Below are positions 56,149-64,000 of a stretch of 64,000 nucleotides of DNA, one piece after another. The notes below the pieces were generated by a model. It was not told the origin of the DNA. It searched no databases and was given only the letters and a program-made list of their open reading frames with translations. Location: NCBI RefSeq assembly GCF_036010485.1, contig NZ_CP108568.1, forward strand, positions 2,254,001 through 2,318,000, read 5' to 3'. How positions within the stretch are numbered: position 1 is the stretch's first letter; each line of letters begins with the position of its first letter. A program made the translations under genes and the position numbers. Origin of the DNA: Streptomyces sp. NBC_01198 (lineage in GTDB: Bacteria; Actinomycetota; Actinomycetes; Streptomycetales; Streptomycetaceae).

Positions 56149-56194
56149 CACACCGGTCGCCCGGCGGGAGGGTTCCCGCCGGGCGACCGGTGTG
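56149..56194 (-). terminator. cimA terminator
   Basis: cacaccggtcgcccggcggg plus a pairs perfectly with its complement over 21 bp around a 4-nt loop (gggt), 11 bp beyond the cimA stop. Confidence 0.9.
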
Positions 56195-56204
56195 CGCGCC
56201 CAGG

Positions 56205-57803
56205 TCACTCCACCGGGTCGAGGCCCGCCCGCAGCAGCCCGTAGGCGTAGGCGTCGTCAAGTGCCTGCCAGGACGCGGCGATCACGTTGTCCGCGACCCC
56301 GACGGTGGACCATTCGGCCTCGCCGTCGGTGGTGGTGATCAGCACCCGGGTCGTCGAGTCGGTGCCCGAGGTGCCCTCCAGGATGCGGACCTTGTAGTCG
56401 ACCAGGGCGAACGCCGCCAGCTGCGGGTAGATCCGCTCCAGCGCGCTGAGCAGTGCCCGGTCCAGCGCGTTGACCGGGCCGTTGCCCTCGGCGGTGGCGA
56501 CGATCCGCTCGCCCTTCGCCCACATCTTCACCGTCGCCTCGTTGGCGTGCGTGCCGTCCGGGCGGTCCTCGGTGATGACCCGCCAGGACTCGGTACGGAA
56601 GAAGCGCTGCGGCCTGCCGTTGATCTCGGCCCGCAGCAGCAGCGCGAAGGACGCGTCGGCGGCCTCGTAGGTGTACCCCTTGAGCTCGCGCTCCTTGACC
56701 CGGGACACCACCCGGCCGACCAGCTCGCGGTCCTCGCCGAGGTCGATGCCCAGCTCCCGGCCCTTGAGCTCGATCGAGGCGCGGCCCGCCATGTCGGAGA
56801 CGAGCATCCGCATGGTGTTGCCGACCAGTTCGGGGTCGATGTGCTGGTAGAGGTCGGGGTCCACCTTGATCGCCGACGCGTGCAGGCCCGCCTTGTGCGC
56901 GAAGGCGGAAACCCCCACGTACGGCTGATGCGTGGAGGGCGGCAGGTTGACGACCTCGGCGATGGCGTGCGAGATCCGGGTCATCTCGCCCAGCGCGCCC
57001 TCCGGCAGCACCCGGCGGCCGTGCTTGAGCTCCAGCGCGGCGACCACCGGGAAGAGGTTGGAGTTGCCGACGCGCTCGCCGTAGCCGTTGGCGGTGCACT
57101 GCACATGGGTCGCGCCGGCGTCCACCGCGGCCAGCGTGTTGGCGACCGCGCAGCCGGTGTCGTCCTGGGCGTGGATGCCGAGCCTGGCCCCGGTGTCGGC
57201 CAGCACCAGGCCGGTCACCGCCTGCACCTGGGCGGGCAGCATCCCGCCGTTGGTGTCGCACAGCACCACCACGGAGGCGCCCGCCTCGTGCGCGGCCCGC
57301 ACCACCTCGGTGGCATAGGCGGCGTTGGCCTGGTAGCCGTCGAAGAAGTGCTCGCAGTCCACGAACACCCGGCGGCCCTGGGCGACCAGGTACGACACGG
57401 TGTCGCGGACCATCGCCAGGTTCTCCTCCAGCGTGGTGCGCAGCGCCAGCTCGACATGGCGGTCGTGCGACTTGGCGACCAGTGTGATCACCGGCGCGTC
57501 CGCATCGAGCAGCGCCTTGACCTGCGGGTCTTCGGCAGCTCTGGCACCAGGCCTGCGGGTCGCACCGAAGGCCACCAGCGTGGCGTGCTTGAGGTCCAGC
57601 TCCATGGCGGCGCGGGTGAAGAACTCGGTGTCGCGGGGGTTGGCTCCCGGCCAGCCGCCCTCGATGAATCCCACCCCGAAGTCGTCCAGGTGCCGGGCGA
57701 TCGTCAGCTTGTCGGCGACGGTGAGGTTGATCCCCTCACGCTGGGCGCCGTCGCGCAGCGTGGTGTCGAAGACATGGAAGCTGTCGTCCGGTTCGGCGGT
57801 CAT
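56205..57803 (-). CDS. cimA: citramalate synthase
   Basis: A 532-residue enzyme condensing pyruvate and acetyl-CoA to (R)-citramalate, the threonine-independent route to 2-oxobutyrate and isoleucine. The HMGL-type barrel starts FDTTLRDGAQREGINL (metal and pyruvate site), with EGGWPGANP and GIHAQDDTGCAVAN (His-x-His-like), and ends in a LeuA-type allosteric domain (GTSGTDSTTRVLI). The N-terminal pattern matches CimA, not LeuA. ATG 57803 follows AGGAG. A leader with hairpins lies upstream (57936-58058). Confidence 0.95.
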   Translation of the reverse strand: MTAEPDDSFHVFDTTLRDGAQREGINLTVADKLTIARHLDDFGVGFIEGGWPGANPRDTEFFTRAAMELDLKHATLVAFGATRRPGARAAEDPQVKALLDADAPVITLVAKSHDRHVELALRTTLEENLAMVRDTVSYLVAQGRRVFVDCEHFFDGYQANAAYATEVVRAAHEAGASVVVLCDTNGGMLPAQVQAVTGLVLADTGARLGIHAQDDTGCAVANTLAAVDAGATHVQCTANGYGERVGNSNLFPVVAALELKHGRRVLPEGALGEMTRISHAIAEVVNLPPSTHQPYVGVSAFAHKAGLHASAIKVDPDLYQHIDPELVGNTMRMLVSDMAGRASIELKGRELGIDLGEDRELVGRVVSRVKERELKGYTYEAADASFALLLRAEINGRPQRFFRTESWRVITEDRPDGTHANEATVKMWAKGERIVATAEGNGPVNALDRALLSALERIYPQLAAFALVDYKVRILEGTSGTDSTTRVLITTTDGEAEWSTVGVADNVIAASWQALDDAYAYGLLRAGLDPVE

Positions 57804-57935
57804 GGCTGTCGTAACTCCTGTCGGGTGAGTGGGTTGCCGCCGGATGCGCGGACATCCGGAGGGTCCAGCTCCACTTGCCCCCATCATCCCTCGTGCGGTT
57901 CCGCCTCCGGCTCGGGTGGTCCGGGAAACGAAAAA

Positions 57936-57957
57936 ACCTCTCGCGGATGCGAGAGGT
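57936..57957 (-). terminator. intrinsic terminator in the cimA leader
   Basis: On the minus strand acctctcgc and gcgagaggt form a perfect 9-bp stem with a 4-nt loop, followed directly by TTTTTT. It lies 133 bp upstream of the cimA start and about 190 bp beyond the ilvE stop. It can end ilvE transcription, or attenuate cimA. A second stem (gtgacg / cgtcac, 57980-58011) precedes it. Confidence 0.75.
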
Positions 57958-58007
57958 CTGCACGCGGGTCTGGGACACGGTGACGTTCCACTGGGGTCAG
58001 GGGTGCG

Positions 58008-58058
58008 TCACTGCGGACCGGCGTGCCTGCTGCCAATAATGCGGGCGTACAGGTGCAC
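58008..58058 (-). CDS. possible cimA leader peptide with tandem Ile codons
   Basis: A 16-codon open frame, GTG to TGA, encodes MHLYARIIGSRHAGPQ. The two Ile codons are both ATT (58040-58035), rare in this DNA where ATC dominates. CAGACT lies 6 nt before the GTG, so it could be leaderless. The stop overlaps the first stem of the leader. cimA makes an isoleucine precursor, so Ile-dependent attenuation is plausible; this is inference from one sequence. Confidence 0.35.
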   Translation of the reverse strand: MHLYARIIGSRHAGPQ

Positions 58059-58148
58059 AGGGGCAGTCTGGCACACGGGTGGGCCCACCAGGTAAGCAGT
58101 CTCATCATCCGGGCGGACCCGGGCCCCTCATCCCGTGCGGTGCGGACG

Positions 58149-59234
58149 CTAGGAACCCAGCGGGTGCATCCAGCCGTGCGGGTCGGGGGCGTGGCCCGTC
58201 TGGATGTCGAGGAGGGCGGCACGCAGCCGCATCGTCACCTCGCCGGGGGCACCGGCCACCGGCCAGCTGGCCCGGGTGGACTTCACCGAGCCGACCGGGG
58301 TGATCACCGCGGCGGTGCCGCAGGCGAAGACCTCGGTGAGGGTGCCGTCCTCGTGCCCGCGGCGCCAGTCCTCGACGGTGATCCGGCCCTCGCCCACCTG
58401 GTAGCCGAGGTCGGCGGCGATGGACAGCAGCGAGTCCCGGGTGATGCCGGGCAGCAGGGAGCCGGTCAGCTCGGGAGTGACGATCCGGTCGCCGTACACG
58501 AAGTACAGATTCATGCCGCCCATCTCCTCGATGTAGCGGCGCTCGATCGCGTCCAGCCAGACGACCTGGTCGCAGCCGTGCTCGATGGCCTGGGCCTGGG
58601 CGACCAGAGAGGCGGCGTAGTTGCCGCCGGTCTTCGCCGCGCCGGTGCCGCCGGGCGCCGCGCGGACGTACTCCTCGGACAGCCAGACCGAGACGGGCTT
58701 GACGCCGCCGGAGAAGTAGGCGCCCGCCGGGGAGGCGATCACCAGGAAGAGGTACTCGTTGGCCGGGCGCACCCCGAGGCCGACCTCGGTGGCGATCATG
58801 AAGGGCCGCAGGTAGAGGGATGCCTCGCCCTCGTTCGGCACCCAGTCCTTGTCCTGGCGCACCAGCACGTCGCAGGCCTCGACGAAGGTCTCGACGGGCA
58901 CCTCGGGCATCGCCAGCCGCCGCGCGGAAGCCCGGAAGCGCTCGGCGTTGGCCTTCGGGCGGAAGGAGGCGACGCTGCCGTCGGGCTGCCGGTAGGCCTT
59001 CAGGCCCTCGAAGATCGTCTGGGCGTAGTGCAGCGTCATGTTGGCCGGGTCGAGGGACAGCGGCGCGTACGGGACGAGCTGGGCGTCGTGCCAGCCGCGA
59101 CCCTCGGTCCACTTGATGGTCACCATGTGGTCGGTGAAGTGCCGGCCGAAGCCCGGGGCGGCCAGGATCGCGTCCCGCTCGGCGGCGGACAGCGGGTGCG
59201 CGGACGGCTTCAGCTCGATCGTGGGCGTCGTCAT
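58149..59234 (-). CDS. ilvE: branched-chain amino acid aminotransferase
   Basis: A 361-residue fold-type IV PLP enzyme transaminating the keto acids of Val, Leu and Ile. The PLP lysine is K201 in [13 protein letters not shown], and the EEMGGMN motif and [10 protein letters not shown] loop are in place. ATG 59234 has AAGGA upstream; GTG 59249 is an alternative. It lies downstream of leuB on the same strand, separated by a hairpin, and upstream of cimA. Confidence 0.96.
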   Translation of the reverse strand: MTTPTIELKPSAHPLSAAERDAILAAPGFGRHFTDHMVTIKWTEGRGWHDAQLVPYAPLSLDPANMTLHYAQTIFEGLKAYRQPDGSVASFRPKANAERFRASARRLAMPEVPVETFVEACDVLVRQDKDWVPNEGEASLYLRPFMIATEVGLGVRPANEYLFLVIASPAGAYFSGGVKPVSVWLSEEYVRAAPGGTGAAKTGGNYAASLVAQAQAIEHGCDQVVWLDAIERRYIEEMGGMNLYFVYGDRIVTPELTGSLLPGITRDSLLSIAADLGYQVGEGRITVEDWRRGHEDGTLTEVFACGTAAVITPVGSVKSTRASWPVAGAPGEVTMRLRAALLDIQTGHAPDPHGWMHPLGS

Positions 59235-59316
59235 GTCTGTGTCCTTCACCGTGTCTCGTCTCTCGCTGCGGGCTTGTGCCCTCTTCCTAGGACGTCCAAG
59301 CTTTCCGCCGCCATAA

Positions 59317-59351
59317 GGCCCCGCCTCTGTGATTATCGCAGTGGCGGGGCC
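59317..59351 (-). terminator. terminator or pause hairpin between leuB and ilvE
   Basis: ggccccgcc and ggcggggcc form a perfect 9-bp stem with a 17-nt loop that can form an inner ctg / cag pairing, 24 bp beyond the leuB stop. Confidence 0.65.
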
Positions 59352-59374
59352 CGGTACCTACCTGTGGTCTCCGG

Positions 59375-60418
59375 TCAGCCGGAGACCCGGGCGGCCAGCG
59401 CGTCGCCGATCTCCACGGTGGACCGTACGGCCTGGTCCGCGCGCTCGGCCAGGTCGGCCTGCACGGCGCTGTCGATCCGGTCGGCCTCGGCCTGGTAGCC
59501 CAGGTGGCGCAGCAGCAGTGCCACCGACAGCACGGTCGCGGTCGGGTCGGCCTTGGACTGGCCGGCGATGTCCGGGGCGGAGCCGTGGACCGGCTCGAAC
59601 ATCGAGGGGAATTCGCGGCCGGGGTTGATGTTGCCGCTGGCCGCGACGCCGATACCGCCGGAGACGGCAGCGGCGAGGTCGGTGATGATGTCGCCGAAGA
59701 GGTTGTCGGTGACGATCACGTCGAAGCGCTCGGGCTGAGTGACCAGGAAGATGGTCGCCGCGTCCACGTGCAGGTAGTCCGTGGTGACCTCGGGGAACTC
59801 CCGGCCGACCGCTTCGAAGACCCGGGTCCACAGGTGGCCGGCGTGCACCAGGACGTTGTTCTTGTGCACCAGGGTGAGCTTCCTGCGCGGCCTGGCCTGC
59901 GCGCGGGCGTACGCGTCGCGCACCACCCGCTCGATGCCGAACGCGGTGTTGAGGCTCACCTCGGTGGCGACCTCCTGCGGGGTGCCGGTCCTGATGGAGC
60001 CGCCGTTGCCGGTGTAGGGGCCTTCCGTGCCCTCGCGGACCACGACGAAGTCGATCTCCGGGCTGCCCGCGAGCGGGGTGCCGACGCCGGGGTAGAGCTT
60101 GCTGGGACGCAGGTTCACATGGTGGTCGAAGGCGAACCGGAGCTTGAGCAGGAAGCCGCGCTCCAGCACGCCGGACGGCACCGAGGGGTCGCCGATGGCG
60201 CCCAGCAGGATCGCGTCGTGCTCCTTGAGCCGGTCCAGGTCCTCGTCGGTGAGGGTCTGCCCGGTGGCGTGGTAGCGCTTGGCGCCGAAGTCGAACTCCC
60301 GGGTCTCCAGCTTGACGTCCGGCGGGAGCACGGCGGAGAGGACCTTGAGCCCTTCCGCGACGACTTCCTGGCCGATTCCGTCACCGGGGATCACTGCGAG
60401 GCTGAGGCTTCGAGACAT
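59375..60418 (-). CDS. leuB: 3-isopropylmalate dehydrogenase
   Basis: A 347-residue decarboxylating dehydrogenase of leucine synthesis. It has [11 protein letters not shown] at the N-terminus, [23 protein letters not shown] (substrate arginines nearby), [14 protein letters not shown] with the metal aspartates, and [19 protein letters not shown] lies 7 nt before ATG 60418, so the transcript may be leaderless. The GGGGAG farther upstream is too distant for a ribosome site. Confidence 0.96.
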   Translation of the reverse strand: MSRSLSLAVIPGDGIGQEVVAEGLKVLSAVLPPDVKLETREFDFGAKRYHATGQTLTDEDLDRLKEHDAILLGAIGDPSVPSGVLERGFLLKLRFAFDHHVNLRPSKLYPGVGTPLAGSPEIDFVVVREGTEGPYTGNGGSIRTGTPQEVATEVSLNTAFGIERVVRDAYARAQARPRRKLTLVHKNNVLVHAGHLWTRVFEAVGREFPEVTTDYLHVDAATIFLVTQPERFDVIVTDNLFGDIITDLAAAVSGGIGVAASGNINPGREFPSMFEPVHGSAPDIAGQSKADPTATVLSVALLLRHLGYQAEADRIDSAVQADLAERADQAVRSTVEIGDALAARVSG

Positions 60419-60503
60419 GTCCGGCACCGTACTCCCCATCCCAGCGGGTGACATCGCATGTCCGCATGCCGGACACGACGTCCCGGGGGACGGGGCTGTG
60501 GGG

Positions 60504-60617
60504 TCAGTGGGCCTCGTGGCCGGTGCTGCCGCCGTTGTCGCGGCGGTCGAGGCTGCGCTGCAGGGCTCGCTGCGCGTTCTGGCGGGCGGTGTCGTCCATG
60601 CGGGCGGTGTCGGCCAT
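60504..60617 (-). CDS. 37-residue small protein, function unknown
   Basis: ATG 60617 is preceded by AGGAG at 9 nt and opens [13 protein letters not shown] followed by [17 protein letters not shown] and an STGHEAH end. A near-repeat (ADTAR / DDTAR) occurs at the N-terminus. Codon third positions are GC-rich. It is charged and hydrophilic with a probable helix. It sits 85 bp upstream of leuB on the same strand. I know no function. Confidence 0.6.
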   Translation of the reverse strand: MADTARMDDTARQNAQRALQRSLDRRDNGGSTGHEAH

Positions 60618-60849
60618 GGGGATCAACTCCTGGGGAAAGGCAGGCGGAAGCCGCGGGAGCGGGCGGAGAGGGTGCTGCCGCAGAACGGGGCGGGGGTCCT
60701 GGCGGCGGGGGTGACCCGCTCGGCAACTGCTCAGGACGCGCGTCCGCCGCTCGCCGGATGAGGCGAGACGTTCGGCTCCCTACAAAGCTAGGACAGTCCG
60801 CCCGTCCTGTCTCCACAGTTACTCGGACTTCCTACTATCTGAGACAGAC
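60618..60849. other. intergenic region upstream of the 37-residue gene
   Basis: No CDS is supported. On the minus strand TAGCTT near 60790 and a purine-rich stretch (gtaggaagtc) near 60830 may be promoter parts. The lower-GC tract at 60818-60850 marks the boundary with the pruA terminator. Confidence 0.35.
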
Positions 60850-60891
60850 GATCACCCGTTCGCGGCCGCTGCCGGCCATGAACGGGTGATC
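60850..60891 (-). terminator. pruA terminator
   Basis: gatcacccgttc and gaacgggtgatc form a perfect 12-bp stem with an 18-nt loop that is itself GC-rich (gcggccgctgccggccat), 47 bp beyond the pruA stop. Confidence 0.8.
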
Positions 60892-60937
60892 TCCTCAGGT
60901 CCTGCCGGGTCGCCCCAGGTCAGCGGGGCCCGCCGGT

Positions 60938-62569
60938 TCAGCCCTGGTGCGGGTAGCGGTAGTCGGTGGGCGGCACCAGGGTCTCCTTGATCGACCGGGT
61001 GGAGGTCCAGCGCAGCAGGTTCTGCGCGGCGCCGGCCTTGTCGTTGGTGCCGGAGGCCCGGCCGCCGCCGAAGGGCTGCTGGCCGACGACCGCGCCGGTG
61101 GACTTGTCGTTGATGTAGAAGTTGCCCGCGGCGTCCCGCAGCCGCTCCATCACCTGGGCCGCGGCCACCCGGTCCCGCGCGATGACGGAACCGGTCAGCG
61201 CGTAGTCCGCGACCGACTCCATCTGGGTGAGCATCGCCTCGAAGTCGGCGTCCTCGTAGACGTGGATGCCGAGCACCGGGCCGAAGTACTCCTCCCGGAA
61301 GATCTCGTTGTCCGGGTCGGTGGAGACCAGCACGGTCGGGCGGACGAACCAGCCGACCGAGTCGTCGTACGTGCCGCCCGCGACGACCTCGACGCTCGGG
61401 TCGGCCTTGGCGCGGTCGATGGCCGCCTTGTTCTTGGCGAAGGCCCGCTCGTCGATCAGGGCGCCGAGGAAGTTGGACAGGTCGGTGACATCGCCCATGG
61501 TGATGCCGTCGACCTCGGCGGCGAACTCCTCCTTGAAGCCGTTCTCCCAGATCGAGCGCGGGATGTAGGCGCGCGAGGAGGCCGAGCACTTCTGGCCCTG
61601 GTACTCGAAGGAGCCGCGGGTCAGCGCCGTCTTCAGCACCGCCGGGTCGGCCGAGGGGTGGGCGACGACGAAGTCCTTGCCGCCGGTCTCGCCGACGATC
61701 CGCGGGTAGGAGCGGTAGCCCTCGATGTTCTCGCCGACCGTGCGCCACAGGTGCTGGAAGGTCCTGGTGGAGCCGGTGAAGTGGATGCCGGCCAGCTCCC
61801 GGTGCGGCAGCGCGACCTCGGAGACGGCGATGCCGTCGCCGGTGACCAGGTTGATCACGCCGTCGGGCAGCCCGGCCTCGCGCAGCAGCCGCATCAGCAG
61901 CACGGCGGAGTGCGTCTGGGTCGGCGACGGCTTCCACACCACCACGTTGCCCATCAGGGCGGGCGCGGTCGGCAGGTTGCCCGCGATGGCGGTGAAGTTG
62001 AAGGGCGTGATCGCGTAGACGAAGCCTTCGAGCGGGCGGTGGTCGAGCCGGTTCCACACGCCGGGGGCGTTGGCGACCGGCTGCTCGGCGAGGATCTGCC
62101 GGGCGAAGTGGACGTTGAAACGCCAGAAGTCGACCAGCTCGCAGGGGCTGTCGATCTCGGCCTGCTGCACAGTCTTGGACTGGCCGAGCATGGTCGAGGC
62201 GACCAGCGTCTCGCGCCAGGGGCCCGCGAGCAGTTCCGCGGCGCGCAGGATGATCGCGGCGCGGTCGTCGAAGGACGTCGCGCGCCAGGCGGGGGCGGCG
62301 GCCAGCGCCGCGTCGACGGCGTCCCTGGCGTCCTTCGCGGTGGCGTTGGCGTACGTGCCGAGCGCGGCGCCGTGGTTGTGCGGCTGCACGACGTCGAAGC
62401 GCTCGCCGCCGCCCATCCGCTCCTCGCCGCCGATGAACATCGGCAGGTCGGCGGGGGTGCCGGCCAGCTCCTTGAGCTTGGCTTCGAGCCTGGCGCGCTC
62501 GGGGCTGCCGGGGGCGTACGTGTGCACCGGCTCGTTGACCGGAGCGGGGACCTGGGTCACGGCGTCCAT
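60938..62569 (-). CDS. pruA: delta-1-pyrroline-5-carboxylate dehydrogenase
   Basis: A 543-residue aldehyde dehydrogenase oxidising glutamate semialdehyde to glutamate in proline degradation. The NAD-binding FTGSTRTF, general base E294 in VGETGGKD, and catalytic C328 in GQKCSASSRAY are intact. The N-terminal 40 residues are variable, as in the family. ATG 62569 follows AGGAG by 9 nt. It is 32 bp downstream of proline dehydrogenase, the same operon. Confidence 0.96.
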   Translation of the reverse strand: MDAVTQVPAPVNEPVHTYAPGSPERARLEAKLKELAGTPADLPMFIGGEERMGGGERFDVVQPHNHGAALGTYANATAKDARDAVDAALAAAPAWRATSFDDRAAIILRAAELLAGPWRETLVASTMLGQSKTVQQAEIDSPCELVDFWRFNVHFARQILAEQPVANAPGVWNRLDHRPLEGFVYAITPFNFTAIAGNLPTAPALMGNVVVWKPSPTQTHSAVLLMRLLREAGLPDGVINLVTGDGIAVSEVALPHRELAGIHFTGSTRTFQHLWRTVGENIEGYRSYPRIVGETGGKDFVVAHPSADPAVLKTALTRGSFEYQGQKCSASSRAYIPRSIWENGFKEEFAAEVDGITMGDVTDLSNFLGALIDERAFAKNKAAIDRAKADPSVEVVAGGTYDDSVGWFVRPTVLVSTDPDNEIFREEYFGPVLGIHVYEDADFEAMLTQMESVADYALTGSVIARDRVAAAQVMERLRDAAGNFYINDKSTGAVVGQQPFGGGRASGTNDKAGAAQNLLRWTSTRSIKETLVPPTDYRYPHQG

Positions 62570-62601
62570 GGGGCGTGTCTCCTGGTTGAGAGTCGGGGGC
62601 G

Positions 62602-63534
62602 TCAGCGGCCCGCGGGTACGAAGGAGCGCAGGAAGAAGGCGAGGTTGGCCGGGCGCTCCGCGAGGCGCCGCATGAAATAGCCGTACCAGTCGGCGCCGTA
62701 GGGGACGTAGATCCGCATGCGCTCGCCCTCGTCCGCGAGCCGCCGCTGCTCGGCGGTGCGGATGCCGTAGAGCATCTGGAACTCGTAGCTGCCGGCCGGG
62801 CGGTGGTTGCGGGCGGCCAGCTCCTGGGCGATGGCGATGATCCGCGGGTCGTGCGAACCGACCATCGGGTAGCCGTCGCCGGCGAAGAGGGTGCGCAGGG
62901 CGCGGACGTAGGCCTTGTCCACGTCCCGCCTGTTCTGGAAGGCGACCCCGGCCGGCTCGTTGTAGGCGCCCTTGACCAGCCGGACCCGGGAGCCGGCCAC
63001 GGCCAGCGCGCGGGCGTCGTCCTCGGTGCGGAAGAGGTACGACTGCAGGACCGCGCCGGTCTGCGGGTGCTCCTTGCGCAGGGCGGCGAGCACCGCGAGC
63101 GTGGAGTCGACGGTGGTGTGGTCCTCCATGTCGAGGGTCACCGTGGTGCCGATGCCGGAGGCCAGCTCCGCCACCTCGGTCACGTTGGCCAGCGCTATGT
63201 CGTGGCCGCCGTCGGGGAGCGCCTGGCCGAAGGCCGACAGCTTGACGGAGACCTCGGCTCGGGTGCCGAGCAGTTCGTCGCCCAGTGTCTCCAGCAGCCG
63301 CAGATACGCGTCCCTGGTCGCCCGGGCGGTGGCCCGGTCGGTGACGTCCTCGCCGAGGTGGTCCAAGGTGACGTCCAGGCCGCTCGCGGTGAGCGCGCGG
63401 ACGGTGTCCAGCGCCGGGTGCAGCGCGTCGCCGGCGACGAAGCGGTCGACCACCGGACGGGTGACGGGCGCGCCGGCGACGACACGGCGCATACGGTCGC
63501 TGCGCGAGGCGGCGAGCAACACGGGACCGAACAC
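62602..63534 (-). CDS. proline dehydrogenase
   Basis: A 310-residue FAD-dependent monofunctional proline dehydrogenase, converting proline to pyrroline-5-carboxylate. It has VTLDHLGEDVTD, SVKLSAFGQAL, LDMEDHTTVDSTL, RLVKGAYNEPA and YGADWYGYFMRRLAERPAN, the conserved barrel strands with FAD and substrate residues. GTG 63534 has GGAGG 7 nt upstream; the longer open frame starting at 63645 crosses the promoter region. It leads the operon with pruA and diverges from a PucR-type regulator. Confidence 0.94.
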   Translation of the reverse strand: MFGPVLLAASRSDRMRRVVAGAPVTRPVVDRFVAGDALHPALDTVRALTASGLDVTLDHLGEDVTDRATARATRDAYLRLLETLGDELLGTRAEVSVKLSAFGQALPDGGHDIALANVTEVAELASGIGTTVTLDMEDHTTVDSTLAVLAALRKEHPQTGAVLQSYLFRTEDDARALAVAGSRVRLVKGAYNEPAGVAFQNRRDVDKAYVRALRTLFAGDGYPMVGSHDPRIIAIAQELAARNHRPAGSYEFQMLYGIRTAEQRRLADEGERMRIYVPYGADWYGYFMRRLAERPANLAFFLRSFVPAGR

Positions 63535-63660
63535 GGGGCGTCCTCCAGGGCGGGCACAGCGGATCTCTCGGATCGGGGCCGGCGCACAGCTCCGACACCG
63601 CGAATGTAGGTGTCGCCTACCCGCTGGACCATCGACACCTGTCACGCATCGACCCGTCGT

Positions 63661-63682
63661 CCCTCATACAGATGTATGAGGG
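63661..63682. promoter_or_regulatory. 22-bp palindromic operator upstream of the PucR-type gene
   Basis: ccctcataca and tgtatgaggg are perfect 10-bp arms around ga. The last base of the palindrome is the first of GACAAT (63682-63687), the -10 of the PucR-type gene, so bound protein would block or contact polymerase. The other side faces the proline dehydrogenase promoter. Confidence 0.75.
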
Positions 63683-63693
63683 ACAATGGCCGG

Positions 63694-64000
63694 GTGCGTG
63701 CTGAGTACGGGGACTACGGAGACTTCCAGGACCTGGTCGACGAGGTGTCGGCCCTGCTGGGCGCCCCTGCGACGCTGGAGGACCGGGACTTCCGGCTGAT
63801 CGCCTTCGGGGTGCACGACAGCGACGACGACGCGGCCATGGACCCGGTCCGTACCCGCTCCATCCTGACCCGGCAGTCCACCGCCGAGGTGCGCGCCTGG
63901 TTCGAGCGCTTCGGCATCGCCCGCGCCACCGGCCCGGTCCGTATCCCCGCCGCGCCCGACGCGGGCGTGGTGCGCGGCCGGCTGTGCCTGCCGGTGCGGC
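63694..64000 (+). CDS. PucR/CdaR-type transcriptional activator, 5' part
   Basis: The window holds the first 102 codons of a regulator that continues past 64000. It begins VRAEYGDYGDFQDLVDEVSALLGAPATLEDRDF in parts: YGDYGDFQDLVDEVSALLG, then DRDFRLIAFGVHD and AEVRAWFERFGIARA. This N-terminal pattern matches PucR-like activators placed opposite proline-catabolism genes in Streptomyces as I recall; the C-terminal HTH is not visible. GACAAT lies 6 nt before GTG 63694, so it is probably leaderless. Confidence 0.75.
   Translation, partial: MRAEYGDYGDFQDLVDEVSALLGAPATLEDRDFRLIAFGVHDSDDDAAMDPVRTRSILTRQSTAEVRAWFERFGIARATGPVRIPAAPDAGVVRGRLCLPVR

Noticed and set aside
57884-58222. Minus-strand frame containing MMRLLTWW as a leader peptide for cimA
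   Set aside because: It has no stop before the terminator, reads through the hairpin, and has no ribosome site; the shorter ATT-ATT frame fits better.

Overview
The window is very GC-rich actinobacterial DNA. Gene content and order match the core of a Streptomyces-type (Streptomycetaceae) chromosome: sugar permease - smc - acylphosphatase - mutM - rnc - rpmF - coaD - recG - rpmB - thiD/thiL - ddl - gpsA - cofC - hupS - leuCD/ndgR - gltX - two tandem conservons - accBE - cimA - ilvE - leuB - proline catabolism. From memory this is the order of the S. coelicolor SCO5578 to SCO5518 interval. Start and stop positions were read from the sequence. Family names come from recognised motifs, not from database searches.

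Layout. 1-19260: housekeeping block, mostly minus strand (permease, SMC, acylphosphatase, Fpg, RNase III, L32, CoaD, RsmD, RecG, DAK2-domain protein, L28, ThiD, ThiL). 19400-25300: Lrp-type ligand-binding protein, DUF3515, Ddl, GpsA, PlsC, CofC and the lysine-tailed HU protein HupS. 25500-28800: leuCD opposite its IclR regulator NdgR, then three tRNA genes (Gln, Glu, Glu). 28896-32217: HAD phosphatase, GltX, a fumarylacetoacetate-hydrolase-fold enzyme and a 66-residue protein with an internal repeat. 32804-43671: two tandem conservons (CvnA kinase-like, CvnB roadblock, CvnC DUF742, CvnD GTPase). 43761-47669: acyl-CoA carboxylase beta and epsilon subunits and two CitE/malyl-CoA-lyase-type genes. 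47734-56043: accessory block. 56205-64000: cimA, ilvE and leuB (branched-chain amino acids), then pruA, proline dehydrogenase and a divergent PucR-type activator.

The main candidate for an undescribed system is at about 49600-56043. A 71-residue peptide has a short leader and a four-cysteine C-terminal part. It is followed by a strong hairpin, a membrane-anchored thioredoxin-like protein, a fused ABC exporter that overlaps it, and a convergent secreted protein with M15-type zinc-peptidase motifs. A large FtsX-type permease with no adjacent ATPase diverges from the peptide. No known RiPP-modifying enzyme is present, so I infer a disulfide-bonded exported peptide.

Other points of note: the two roadblock genes are identical over 407 bp although their neighbours have diverged, which suggests gene conversion. 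cimA has a leader with a possible micro-ORF carrying tandem rare Ile codons ahead of an intrinsic terminator. Near-perfect palindromes lie between leuC and ndgR and between proline dehydrogenase and the PucR gene. About nine genes have a -10-like box 6-7 nt before the start codon, the leaderless pattern. An extragenic repeat family of about 73 bp and a G-quadruplex run fill several gaps.
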